Below are positions 22,870-33,170 of a stretch of 64,000 bases of DNA, piece by piece. The number at the start of each line of letters is the position of its first letter. The first letter of the stretch is position 1. The stretch is from the NCBI GenBank assembly GCA_001599815.1, contig BCIA01000005.1, forward strand, positions 1,219,088 through 1,283,087, in the 5' to 3' direction. The translations under genes were made by a program, and so were the position numbers. The notes below the pieces were generated by a model, which was given only the letters and a program-made list of their open reading frames with translations, ran no database searches and had not been told where the DNA came from. This DNA is from Furcasterigmium furcatum (Eukaryota > Ascomycota > Sordariomycetes > Glomerellales > Plectosphaerellaceae).

Positions 22870-25628
22870 TGCAGTGTTCGGCCGGCGAGTTTTCGGGTAT
22901 CTGTTTCTTGAATAGCATAGCGTTGTTTCTTGCCGACGACTGGATGCCGGCGTTGTATATGTTGGGAAGCCTTGTAATACTCTGGGAATATCATTCTGCT
23001 GCATTTACAGGACCTTTCTTTTACTCTGCAATTTTACTCAACAGGTGGAGGTCAAGTAGGTCATCAATTGATGGACAACACATCGCTATCCAAAGCGCCA
23101 TAGCTTAAACTACAGAGCCATTGACCTGAGATCTTCCACTGTTGAAAGGAGAGCATCGAACTCCCGAACATTGCTCTCACATGGAATGGGATCTTCATGC
23201 CGGATGCAACCAGCATGGCTCAGACGCCCGCCAGTGCATGCCTCCCCATGCTGTACCACGTGTGACGGCGCCGACCTGCTGGGTTCTCCACAGCCACCCG
23301 GCTCGGGGGACCCGAATCACGAGGGCCACGCCGCCCAAAGTTAGTGCAATATTTGGAAGACAGTCCTCCCTTTCCATGCTCCCAGTCCATCCTGTTTACT
23401 GTGTGCAGCGCATGTTCATCCACCAGACACCGGACAACGGGACAGCTCCAACGGTCGAGGGCGCCAGCAACAACACCACCCTCCATTGGCGGGCCGTTCT
23501 GCAGCTGCATGCGCCCCACACTCGGGAGGCGCTACGTCACTTAGCGCGTCGGGTAGCAAGGGTCGTCCCGTCGGTTGCCGGGCAACGCGCCTGCGAGGTT
23601 GTGCGGAAGTGGTTGCAGTGTGTCATTGAGCGCCCTGGTGGTGGTCGAGATTGGGTTTCATTTTAAAGTGTCCTCGCGCCCAATTTCAACGACGGGCGGC
23701 AGAGTCGTCCCCGAGGGTCTTCGTCGACCGCTCGACAGGCACGGAGAATCAGTCCATCCGCGGAGCCAGGATGATGCCTCGTCCAGTCGATGGCAGCTGG
23801 CGCTCCCCACACCCGCCAAAGCCAACCCCCCGGAGCACGATGCGTCCCTCCGCGATTCGCCGCGCGGGTGGAGCTGGGGGCGCTCATTCACCGCCAGAGG
23901 AGCGCAATGCGAGCCTGTCAGAGGCGTGGGATGGGGCGATTCCACGGTATTGGACTGTTCGAGCGCGAGAGAGTGAGGGGTTTGCGCTGCATCTGCGTGT
24001 GAGCTGCAGTCGATGGCGCGCTTTGGTTCGTGATGGACGCGGTCTGCGTGCAGGCAGCAGGACTCGGTTTGTTTTGATGATGCGTGGCAAGATGGACTGG
24101 CTGGACAACAGTTGAGGGGATCGTTGATCATGTCTCCCGCTGGTCACCATGGATGGGATGGATGTACGAGTACCCAGGCAGGCAAGGGTCCGTTCTTCAG
24201 CGCTGTGGTTGCATCCGAGAGGCCGAACACCTCCACTGGCAGCACGCCTCCATGATGTGATCCCGGCGCTGATCCATGAAGACGATATGTGTTGCTTGTT
24301 GACTTCCAGACAGCCACAGAGTGAACCATTGCGACGGTCACCCAAAGTCAAAATCAGCCTCGCAGGGATGATAACTCGAGCGGTGGTAGTTTCGTCTCAA
24401 TGGCTATCCCTCGTCCTGAGAACAGCAACAGCCCTCTGCTGAGCAATTGCCGTGATACCCCAGCCTACAGGGTCCCCTTGCTCTCAGGACTAGCCACCAA
24501 TGGCTTTCCACTGATCCGGACTCGGAGGGGTTGTCCTTGAGGGATTCGACGACTTGGGTTGAGCGTCATGTCATGCGACTCGTCCCCCAGGTGACGCGCC
24601 GAGTCGCCATCTTCAGTATTTCGTAATTGGGGGGCGAATTGCCCCTACACAGACTCGATCGAAGAGAGGAATGGCTGCGCTTTTCCAGGGACACGGTCAC
24701 GCTGCTGAATGACAGAATGATCAGCGAAGGTGTCTTCAAGTTTCCAAACAAATCTACGGAGAAGATGGTCACTGTGAAGTGGGGGGCAGGGCCCACTAAA
24801 GGTCCCCTGCGCCGTCACGCTGCAGCCGGCGAGCGGCGGTCAAGTCACAAAAAAAGCGCTAAACGTGGCAGGCGCCCACCCTCTAGGCAGCTCCTTCCCC
24901 CTATCACCTCATAAGTTGCGTTGCATTGGACGGGAGCAGAGCGAAAGTAAACACGACCCGACCCCAGTCCCCCCTCAACTCAACCATCCCGACCCTCCGA
25001 AACCTCGACAAAATATTCTTCACCTCCTGATCATTCGACTCGACTCCTCCCACGACAACCTCGTCGTCCCAACCGACCTGCATTTGGTTTCTACTAACCC
25101 ACAGCATAGCGAACGTCCATTCCGTCGATTCCTCCGCTTCATCGCATTCATACTCGCCGGCGACTTCCAACAAATTCAACAACGCTCGCACATGGTGGCA
25201 TAATCGTCAGATTCCCTCCCGACGACACGACTTACTTTCTGCGTCTGCTTCTTGCATTGTCTCCGGAGCCCGGCGTTGCTTTCTTTTGTTGTAAGTTCTG
25301 CCAAATTTCGCCTGCGACTGGCCTTCGTTGTGTGCAAGGCAACGAACGTCGACAGCCCATCCTCATCCGTCCGCCGCATCCGACCCTAACTGACTTGCCC
25401 TCCGGCAGCTGACGACGTGACGACTCTCCCAATGGCCTCCTCAAGATACCACTTTGCTCTTCCCTAATCCGCATCCACGAGGTCCCAGTCCGAGGACCCT
25501 GAGCCCGAGCTTGTGAAGCCCGAGCTTCAGCCTTGGACACTGAGTACGAGCGCCCTCCATCGCACTACAACGGTCACCCCTGAAGGCCGCCATCGTGCCT
25601 GACAACGCATCACAACAACCCAGCCACC
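22870..25628. other. 2.8-kb intergenic region
   Basis: No supported gene. A coding-like fragment at about 24650-24790 (plus strand, WLRFSRDTVTLLNDRMISEG) has no ATG and no splice partners. The last 700 nt are C/T-rich and likely promoter and leader of the next gene. Confidence 0.5.
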
Positions 25629-27641
25629 ATGGATCAACCGCCCCCTCCACCCCCGCCACATGGCGACAACCCAAAAACCACCAGCGGCGCGGGTGGCGGT
25701 CTCGGTCCTGGCAACTACGACATCTTTGTAATACCCCAGCGCGACAAGGGCGGAGGTTTCATTTACCTGCCCGCCATGAACACGAACGGTCCCAGCTTCG
25801 CGGCCGGCTTCGCCTGCGCCCTGATTCTCGTCGTCATCTTCCAGAGCGCCGCCCCGGCCTTCCAGGCCTGGTGGAGCAACTTTGAAGGCATGGGCACGAC
25901 GGGCATGTTCACGCTGGTCCTGGCCGTTGGCTTGGTCGCCTGGGCTATGGGCCAGTGGCAAGCCCAGGCTGCTCCTGCCAACGGAGCCTCCTCCGGCGCG
26001 GGAGCCTCATATAACGGGCCCCCTCCGGGCGCCAGCCCCGGAGCTGCTCCCAACGCCAACTCTGCGCCGCCACCGCCACCTCCGCCGCGCAACGACCCGC
26101 CACCGAACCAGAACAGCAACGCGAGAAACGACGGACCGAATTCGTGGCAGCAGCCACCTCCCGGCAGTAAAAGCAGGACAGAGGAGCCTCCGCCGCAGAG
26201 TGCCTGGGAAAAGGCACGTGAAGAAACGAAACGAAAAGGGGAGGAGCGCAAGAAGAAAGAGGAGGAGGACAAGCGCAAGGCCGAGGCTGCTCGGCGACTA
26301 CGCGAGTTCCGGGAGAAAGAGGCCAGGGAACGCGAGAGGCGGGAGCGCGAGGCCAAGGAGCGAAAAGAGAAGGAGGAAAAGGAGGTACAGGAGAAAGAGG
26401 AGCTCAAGAGGAAGCTGGAGAAGGAGACCGCAGAGCGCGAGCGTCTCGAGAAAGAAAAGGCAGACAGGGAGGCCAAGGAGAAGGAGAAGGAAGAGACGCG
26501 GAAGAAGGAGCTCGAAGAACGGAAGAAAGAGCTCGAGGAGAGACGGAAGAAAGAGGCAGAAGAGAGGAAGAAGCGCGAGGCTGAAGAGGCCGCCCGGACG
26601 GCCCGTCAGGGAAGTACGTATGCCTACTCGGGGGTTGGCGAGAAGACCAACCCGTGGCCGAAGGCTCCTCCACCTCCTCCCTCCTCCGCCCCCAAGTCAT
26701 CCCCGTCGCCAACCAAACCTGCGCGCTCTACAGCTTCGTCAAACCAAAGCCAACGGCCCCCGGCGCCGTCAGCGAGGACGCATCTCAGCGCCGAAGATGA
26801 TGCGCACTCGTACCGACCGTACGACCAGCCCAAGAGGGCGCACCGAAAAGCCCAGTCGTCCGTGGGCTCCGAGTCCTCATGGGCGCCGTCCGCGACCACG
26901 GCACACACGACGCCGCCGCCTAGCATGCGCGGGCCCTACACGACCAAGGATCCCGACAAGATCGTCATCAAGGCGGTGTACCTGTTCATGAACCAGTTCG
27001 CCAAGACGCCCGCCAGCAATCTCCTGTCGGGCATCGGCTCCGTGACGGACGGCCTGATCCTCCGCGTCACGACGGCCGGCCTGTTCATCGACGACGACGT
27101 CCGGGGCGTCCCCCAGCGCGAGTGGGACGTCAAGGCCTGGACGCTCAAGTCGGTCGAGGTATGGTGCCCCCCGCACTGCTTGTTTGCTTCTCCGTCCTCC
27201 GCGTCTGCTTCGAGTGCGAATCAACCTTCGAGTTTCCTTCACAAGATGGCGGCAAGCCAGTTCGGCCGGCACCTGGACAGGGGCGCGTCCAAGTCGCTCA
27301 CGGGCGAGGAGGCCGACGTGTACCTGAACGAGCTGCTCCGCGCCTGCAAGGACTGCTGCCGTCTTGGCCTCTGCGATAGCAAGCTGCGAGATGCTAACGC
27401 GTCGACTTCTGCCGGGCAGACTGGGGAGTGGAAGGCCCGCGGGCTGCACCTGCTCCGGGCAACCATCCGGGACCAGGAGGGCAAGCGGTACCTCTTCGTG
27501 CTGGACGACGAGGAGGCGTGGAAGCTGTCGACGGGGCTGCAGCGGCTGCGCAAGGGCAGCCAGGCCAAGACGCTGACCGTGGGCGGCATGAGCGCCTCCG
27601 ACGCGCGGAGCACTCTCGACATGCTGGGATGGCTGAGCTGA
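25629..27641 (+). CDS. two-TM, coiled-coil membrane protein of unknown function
   Basis: A 670-codon open frame. After a Pro-rich start, two hydrophobic helices lie at about 57-77 (ACALILVVIFQ) and 91-109 (FTLVLAVGLVAWAMG), giving a hairpin or double-spanning topology. A Pro/Gly/Asn linker leads to a strongly charged Lys/Glu/Arg coiled coil (about 195-325) with no helix breaks. The C-terminal ~220 residues form a compact domain (DKIVIKAVYLFMNQFAK, GLILRVTTAGLFIDDD, GLHLLRATIRDQEGKRYLFVLDD, MLGWLS). I do not recognise a characterised family. Inside the C-terminal domain a TGCTAAC site followed by GGGCAG (about 27391-27420) resembles an intron end, but no good donor precedes it, so I keep one exon. 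Coiled-coil tethering at a membrane is a guess from architecture. Confidence 0.82.
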   Translation: MDQPPPPPPPHGDNPKTTSGAGGGLGPGNYDIFVIPQRDKGGGFIYLPAMNTNGPSFAAGFACALILVVIFQSAAPAFQAWWSNFEGMGTTGMFTLVLAVGLVAWAMGQWQAQAAPANGASSGAGASYNGPPPGASPGAAPNANSAPPPPPPPRNDPPPNQNSNARNDGPNSWQQPPPGSKSRTEEPPPQSAWEKAREETKRKGEERKKKEEEDKRKAEAARRLREFREKEARERERREREAKERKEKEEKEVQEKEELKRKLEKETAERERLEKEKADREAKEKEKEETRKKELEERKKELEERRKKEAEERKKREAEEAARTARQGSTYAYSGVGEKTNPWPKAPPPPPSSAPKSSPSPTKPARSTASSNQSQRPPAPSARTHLSAEDDAHSYRPYDQPKRAHRKAQSSVGSESSWAPSATTAHTTPPPSMRGPYTTKDPDKIVIKAVYLFMNQFAKTPASNLLSGIGSVTDGLILRVTTAGLFIDDDVRGVPQREWDVKAWTLKSVEVWCPPHCLFASPSSASASSANQPSSFLHKMAASQFGRHLDRGASKSLTGEEADVYLNELLRACKDCCRLGLCDSKLRDANASTSAGQTGEWKARGLHLLRATIRDQEGKRYLFVLDDEEAWKLSTGLQRLRKGSQAKTLTVGGMSASDARSTLDMLGWLS

Positions 27642-29738
27642 GAGGCGGGCGTGTGTTGGGGTGTATTTCGGCTACAATTTTCGGGCGGGGAGGAGCAGAG
27701 ATACCAAGAGCATTATGGTCCAGACCAGTGTTTGTTTTATGTCATGGCGGCCCCAGGATATGGGCGCCGGGGATGGAATGTGAAGCAATTTGTTGCATAG
27801 CAGAGCGAGGAATGCATGTCGAGCGATGTTGGAGTCCTACTACTACTCGTGCTATTGACCGGCGTGCGGGTGAATGATACGAATTCCGCCGGAATTCTTT
27901 TCTGCTCGGGGCGTCTCTCTGCGGACTCTGGCGGGAGTTCTCCGCGCGACTGTCTGTCTACCTTGAGGGCCAATTGACGAGGCAGACCTCGGACTACGCG
28001 TTCATCATGAGCTAGAGGAGCTCCCAGAGACTCCGTCAGTGGTGTCAGTTCCTGTCATCAGTCTTAGCAATGGATCGATCGCTGTAGCATGCCCCGCCAT
28101 ATCGTGAGGAAGAGTCGGACCTCCGCAGTCGGCACCGGATCCGAAGACGACGATGGTCGTCCCAGGCGTCCGGCTACGTAATGACTTGTGCTAATCCTGA
28201 GCCTTCGGGAAACAAAGTGACGGCCATCCATATGACACAGGCAGACAGGATGCTATCGTTGGGATCCGGGGCGGGCCGGGGGGTGCCCCTGTCGTTCGGC
28301 CGGATGAAAGAAGCTTGGGCAGATGTTCGGCCGTTAGTGAGCTGCTTGATCAGGCCTAGTCCCAGGGCAGGGATGGAGGGGCATCGTGCCTTATCTCGCG
28401 ATCGGACGGTGAGGTCATTCCCGAGCTGGACTTTAGTCTCGACAACTTGTGCTCGCTCTATCGAATGCTAAACCCAGGTGGTCACGAAGGCTTGGAGGGA
28501 ATTGAGATAGTGACGAGCCCGGATTCTGTGAGCAAGTCTTCCCAGTTTTTCACTCAGAACACCGCGGCCAAGGACCGTTTGGGCGCAACTCGGGGATCGC
28601 CACGGCTACAGCTACCCTATTACATAACAGCAGTGCAATGTTTCTGGGCCTTCTATGCACAGTACGTAAGGTCCCTAATAAGTAGGCTGGGAACCCCGCA
28701 GTCATTGCCCGATGATAAGCATCGCGGAGAAACGGTGCCCCTCCCCACACGACTCACCGGACGGTTCTTCTTATCTTTTGACACCGCCCGAGCTGCGCCG
28801 CCAAGACTCAATATTGAAGTTGCCCGACACCTCCAGGTCCAATGCGGCGGGGAGCGAGATATCGGCAGCTTCGGCTGGGAGAGGGCCCCTTCCTTAGCTC
28901 AACCTCGCCGTCGGAGAAGACTATCGCCAGATGGACGACCCAGTGGTTCAGCTTTGGAGGGTCGAGGCGAACCCCACGTGGCTGGGATCGAAGGGCGCGT
29001 TCCTGGCTAGAGACGCGGTGTTCCTGGGGCTTGGGGCAGCTCTGTGTTGATCTGCCTCGCGTCAATGGCTGAGCACTTTGGATCAATGGTATCTTCTCTC
29101 TCGGCTGCTCGTTGCTCAGGCCTCCCTCCGCCTCCCTCCGACTTGACCGGAAGGCTAGCTATTACCAACCTGAACAGAGACCCTTATCTAGATCCCAAGG
29201 TGACGGCACCGCATGTCCGGTCCCAAAATCAATAGTTCCTGTCAGCCACCAGCCCAAGAATAAACCCCACGAGGCATGGCGCCAGAAACAAGAGCTCGGG
29301 TCCAGGAGGAAACGGGGGGCCTCGGCCAGGGGAGCCCAGCTTGTTCACAGCTTCATGAACTGCCATCTTCTGCCCGCCACGCCCGGGACTGATAAGACAT
29401 AGATGCAGGACATGACATGGCTCACGAACCCCTGAACGCCCAATCACAAACCCCAATGCCGATCCCCGGTCCGCCAAGCCCCTCCGACTCCGAGCAGCGT
29501 CGTCTAGCTCTGGATCAGACCAGGCCAAGCTCGCTCATGATGGACGACGACAAGACGCGGTGCAACGCTGGGCCCTGGTCGACCGATCAACACCCCTCAC
29601 TGCCCGGTCCATCCGTCCCTCTCTCGCTACTACTATAAAGATGGCGCGGGCGCCCATCCCTCGTCTGAGACAGCTTCTGGAAGAGGCAGAGGCTCTTGTT
29701 CCCCAAGCTTCACACCCCCCAAGCCGTCGCCATCCACC
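27642..29738. other. 2.1-kb intergenic region
   Basis: No gene I can support on either strand. A TATA box near the right end belongs to the amidase gene. The region is mixed-composition with frequent stops. Confidence 0.5.
29634..29639 (+). promoter_or_regulatory. TATA box of amidase gene
   Basis: A TATAAA match within CTATAAAG lies 105 nt before the ATG at 29739, with a C/T-rich leader between. Spacing and sequence fit a strong fungal core promoter. Confidence 0.5.
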
Positions 29739-31673
29739 ATGATGAGGTCCCTCACCGTCCTCGGCTTCGTCGCCTCGGCGGCCGCCCAGCTCGTCACCAC
29801 CGGTGCTTCGTTCAAGCTCGGAGACGTCTACTACTACGTCTCGCCCTACTCCCAGGGCAAGGGCCTCGACGGCGGCCTCGCCGTCAAGAACATCCCCCAG
29901 GCCTTCGGCTTCACCCCCGTCACCGTCGTCTCGGACGAGGTCGACACCGACTCCCTGTCCGGCCTCTTCGGCAACTGGACCGCCAAGGACGACGTCTTCC
30001 AGTCCGCCTTCCTGTCCACCGTCCTGCTGGCCGGCCATGACGCGCCCTGCGTCACCAAGTCGTCCTTCCACGCCGACGTCAAGTCCCTCGTCGTCCCCTA
30101 CACCGGGTCCTCCTCCATCCCCTCCGGGCCCTACTTCCTCGAGGTCTCGACCGGCGAGCTCTACCAGGCCTTCCGCCTGTACATCGACTTCGGCAGCGCC
30201 TTCACCGAGTCCCTGCTCCAGGCCCCCGACGAGACCTTCCAGCCCCTGTCCGCCCAGATGCCCAGCTCCAACTCGCTGACCATCGGCGTGCCCTCGCGCC
30301 TGTACTACACCCCCACGGCCGAGAAGCCCCTGGCCGGCGTGCGCATCGGCGTCAAGGACATCTACGACCTTGCTGGCGTGAAGAAGTCCAACGGCAACCG
30401 TGCCTGGTGGCACCTGTACCCTGCCGCGGAGAAGACCGCCGTCAGCATCCAGAACCTCATCGACGCCGGCGGTATCGTCGTCGGCTACCAGAAGACCTCG
30501 CAGTTCGCCAACGGCGAGTCGCCCACTGCCGACTGGGTCTCGCAGCTCTCCCCCTTCAACCCCAGGGGCGACGGCTACAACGGCCCCTCGTCCTCCTCCG
30601 CCGGCGCCGGAGCCTCCATGGCCTCGTACCCCTGGCTCGACATCGCCGTGGGATCCGACACTGGAGGCTCCATCCGCGGCCCTGCCGGCGCCCAGGGCCT
30701 CTTCGGCAACCGTCCCTCCCACGGCCTCGTCAGCCTGGACAACGTCATGCCCCTGAGCCCGACCCTCGACACGCCCGGCTTCCTCGTCCGCGACCCGGCC
30801 ATCTGGGACGCCGCCAACAAGGCCATGTACGGCGACAACTACACCTCCCTCGCCGGCAAGGCGGCCAAGTACCCCAAGACCATCTACACCATGGGCTTCC
30901 CCAACTCCAACTCCGCCGCCGGCCGCATCTTCAACGACTTCGCCGCCGCCGTCGCCGCCTTCATCGGCACCGAGCTCACCCCCTTCAACATGAACACCGC
31001 CTGGGAGGCCAGCCGCCCCTCCGAATACGCCGGCATCTCCCTCAACACCCTCCTCTCGCCGACCTACGCCACCCTCATCACCAAGGAGCAGATCGAGCTC
31101 GTCCGCGAGCCCTTCTACGCCGACTACGCCGCCGCCCACGACGGCCGCCGCCCCTTCGTCAACCCCGTCCCCCTCTCCCGCTGGGCCTGGGGCGACTCCG
31201 TCCCCGACAGCTGGCACGCCGACGCCCTCCGCAACAAGACCGTCTTCATGGACTGGTTTAACTCGGAGGTCCTCCCCCTCGCCGACGACGACGCCCAGTG
31301 CACCGGCAGCATCGTCTTCTACCCCGGCTCCAGCGGCACCCCCTCCCCGCGCAACCGCTACTCCGCCTCCGTCCCCGGCGCGCCCCTCGGCTTCAGCACC
31401 AGCCGCATCTCCGTCTTCGCTGAGGTCCCCGACAGCGTCTTCCCCCTCGGCGAGATCCTCGCCCCCTCCACCATCACCGGCCAGAGCGAGATGCTCCCCG
31501 TCGCCGTCAACGTGCTCGCCGCCAAGGGCTGCGACGGCGTCATCGTCAAGCTCGCGCAGGACCTCGTCAAGGAGGGCATCCTGACCATCCCCAAGGCCGG
31601 CGGCACCCTTGCCGGCGGTGAGGTGCTCTTCAGGCGCGACGTGGAGGAGACCGATGCGTGGTTCGAGTTTTGA
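29739..31673 (+). CDS. secreted amidase-signature protein, Arp1-like N-terminus
   Basis: A single exon of 644 residues; a second ATG follows at once (29742). A signal peptide of about 17 residues ends AAAQ. Residues ~18-170 form the extra N-terminal region (VYYYVSPY, a Cys at 104) found in fungal proteins annotated as scytalone dehydratase-like Arp1. The amidase-signature core follows, with the Ser-cisSer-Lys triad: Lys206 in VRIGVKDIYD, cis-Ser around 286 in GPSSSSAGAG, and nucleophile Ser311 in GSDTGGSIRGPA. The C-terminal third has the usual SPRNRYSASVPGAPLGF-type segment. It hydrolyses an amide or ester bond of unknown substrate, probably outside the cell or in the secretory path. Codon bias toward C-ending codons is extreme, suggesting high expression. 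Confidence 0.92.
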   Translation: MMRSLTVLGFVASAAAQLVTTGASFKLGDVYYYVSPYSQGKGLDGGLAVKNIPQAFGFTPVTVVSDEVDTDSLSGLFGNWTAKDDVFQSAFLSTVLLAGHDAPCVTKSSFHADVKSLVVPYTGSSSIPSGPYFLEVSTGELYQAFRLYIDFGSAFTESLLQAPDETFQPLSAQMPSSNSLTIGVPSRLYYTPTAEKPLAGVRIGVKDIYDLAGVKKSNGNRAWWHLYPAAEKTAVSIQNLIDAGGIVVGYQKTSQFANGESPTADWVSQLSPFNPRGDGYNGPSSSSAGAGASMASYPWLDIAVGSDTGGSIRGPAGAQGLFGNRPSHGLVSLDNVMPLSPTLDTPGFLVRDPAIWDAANKAMYGDNYTSLAGKAAKYPKTIYTMGFPNSNSAAGRIFNDFAAAVAAFIGTELTPFNMNTAWEASRPSEYAGISLNTLLSPTYATLITKEQIELVREPFYADYAAAHDGRRPFVNPVPLSRWAWGDSVPDSWHADALRNKTVFMDWFNSEVLPLADDDAQCTGSIVFYPGSSGTPSPRNRYSASVPGAPLGFSTSRISVFAEVPDSVFPLGEILAPSTITGQSEMLPVAVNVLAAKGCDGVIVKLAQDLVKEGILTIPKAGGTLAGGEVLFRRDVEETDAWFEF

Positions 31674-32176
31674 TGGGCTGGTAGTCTAAGTACCGTATAT
31701 AATACATGACTTTGTCTCTCGTGGACATTCCTAAAGAGAAGTTCCGCTGATTCCCATGTCCTGCCTGTCCTGAGAAGCCCAATATCCCGTTCTGCCGTGC
31801 TACCTGACCCGGCCCTTGTCTCTTGTGCCTTTCCTTTGACGACCTCTGTGGCGACAGCAATGCTGTCGGCGTCCCTCGGAATGACCGTATTGAGGTTCAT
31901 GGACGTGTACGTCCGCTGGTATGTGTCCTTCAAAAGACCGATGAAGGTGGCATCATTGGCCCCGAAGGCCTTTGAGGACTCGGGAGTAGCCTGGTACGTG
32001 TCCTTCTTCAGCGCCTGGGGGATCTGGCTTCGAGTTAGCTGGCATGGCTTCAAGTGAGTGCTGGCGGTGTTAATGGGATCCGTACCGATGTCGAGACAAA
32101 ACAAATCTCTGATATAATCCAGGAGCGGCGGCAAGCCCATTTTCCTCTCTCTCTTCTTTCATTCGCGAATATGACC
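31674..32176. other. intergenic, with coding-like minus-strand fragment
   Basis: The minus strand from 32140 reads MGLPPLLDYIRD and then a protein-like frame (GLLKDTYQRTYTSMNLNTV) to about 31680 before running antisense into the amidase gene. It is in the same frame as the 32177-32614 gene, just past its stop. It may be a relic or a further exon; I do not call it a gene. Confidence 0.35.
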
Positions 32177-32614
32177 TCAATCAAGCAGATAAAGGTCCTC
32201 CCTGTCCACCACATCCAGCAGCTCCTGCGTCGCCCTCGGTATCCAGCCCAGCTCATGCGCGAAGCCGATGGCCAGGACCTCCGCATGGCGCGGCAGCCAG
32301 TCCTCCCAGTCCTCCTGGTCGTCGTTCAGCTTGTAGATGGCGTGGTCGGTGGCGGCCATCACGTCCACGACGACGGTGTTGCCGAAGTACAGCGTCATGG
32401 GCCGCTCCGGGTCGCCGACCTGCTGGTATATGCCCTCGAGGACGATGCTGACCTCGAGCTTGAGCAGGCCGAGGGTGTCGAAGTCGTCGCCCTGCACTTC
32501 GAACTCGGCCTCCATGGCCTCGTACGCCCTGCTCCGGGGGACGATCCGAGACTCTCGTTCGTGGAGGAGGAGATACTCCTCCCGGCTCATCTGGGGCTGA
32601 GTGTTTGTGGACAT
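32177..32614 (-). CDS. hypothetical 145-residue acidic protein
   Basis: A single open frame from an ATG at 32614 (MSTNTQPQMSREEYLLL) to TGA at 32177. It is acidic and rich in Glu/Asp and Leu with C/G-ending codons, predicted mostly helical (EYLLLHERESRI, LKLEVSIVLEGIYQQV, WEDWLPRHAEVLAIGFAHEL). There is no signal peptide, TM segment or known motif. The sequence MTLYFGNTVVVDVM could be a buried beta strand pair. No family recognised. The frame is plausible as a gene from composition, but it has no intron or domain support. A neighbouring in-frame fragment lies just downstream of its stop. Confidence 0.5.
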   Translation of the reverse strand: MSTNTQPQMSREEYLLLHERESRIVPRSRAYEAMEAEFEVQGDDFDTLGLLKLEVSIVLEGIYQQVGDPERPMTLYFGNTVVVDVMAATDHAIYKLNDDQEDWEDWLPRHAEVLAIGFAHELGWIPRATQELLDVVDREDLYLLD

Positions 32615-33170
32615 GTTGATTTTACTGGGATGTACATGTTAGCTGTGAGTCTTGAACTCGGTGAAGGGGTTGTTGCAGGGGGGTCGTACAGCTTCTGGTG
32701 GTTGGAGGTTTGGTTTGAAGTTGGATGGGATGCAGATTTGGTCAGTCTGGAAACCTGAAGGTCTCCTCAGGGTTTCTGAAAATTGAATATCGTGAGCGTG
32801 GCTCTATTCGAGCCGCTTTCTGGTCGAGCCGCAGGGCAACCGGCCCTGCCCTGCGGCTGGTGTTGTGCCTGTCGGCACTGCGGCTTGGTCTGAGAGCATA
32901 TGCGCGGTCACAAACTGCCAAAGAATCCTCCGAGGGCATGGGCTTTCGAATATGGAGGTTGAGATCAAGGAAGCGGGTGCCCGTGGCATGAACCGGTAGG
33001 CCTCAGCAGCCGGGCTCTTGCTACATGGGGGTCGACACCTCAATGATCTAAGTTGCTCGAGCGGCGCTCCTTCAGCTTCTTGTAACAACTTTCACAAGTG
33101 CGCACCTCGTGGTCCTCGGCCTCCATCACACATCCAACATTACCAGCGCAAACACCTCAGCATATAACCT
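32615..33170. other. intergenic
   Basis: Promoter side of the 145-residue frame and the approach to the degraded locus. No feature seen. Confidence 0.45.

Noticed and set aside
29535..31217. 560-codon minus-strand open frame opposite the amidase gene
   Set aside because: It is the antisense of a strongly C-ending-codon gene; Gly/Val/Asp-rich with no motif, as expected for a shadow frame.
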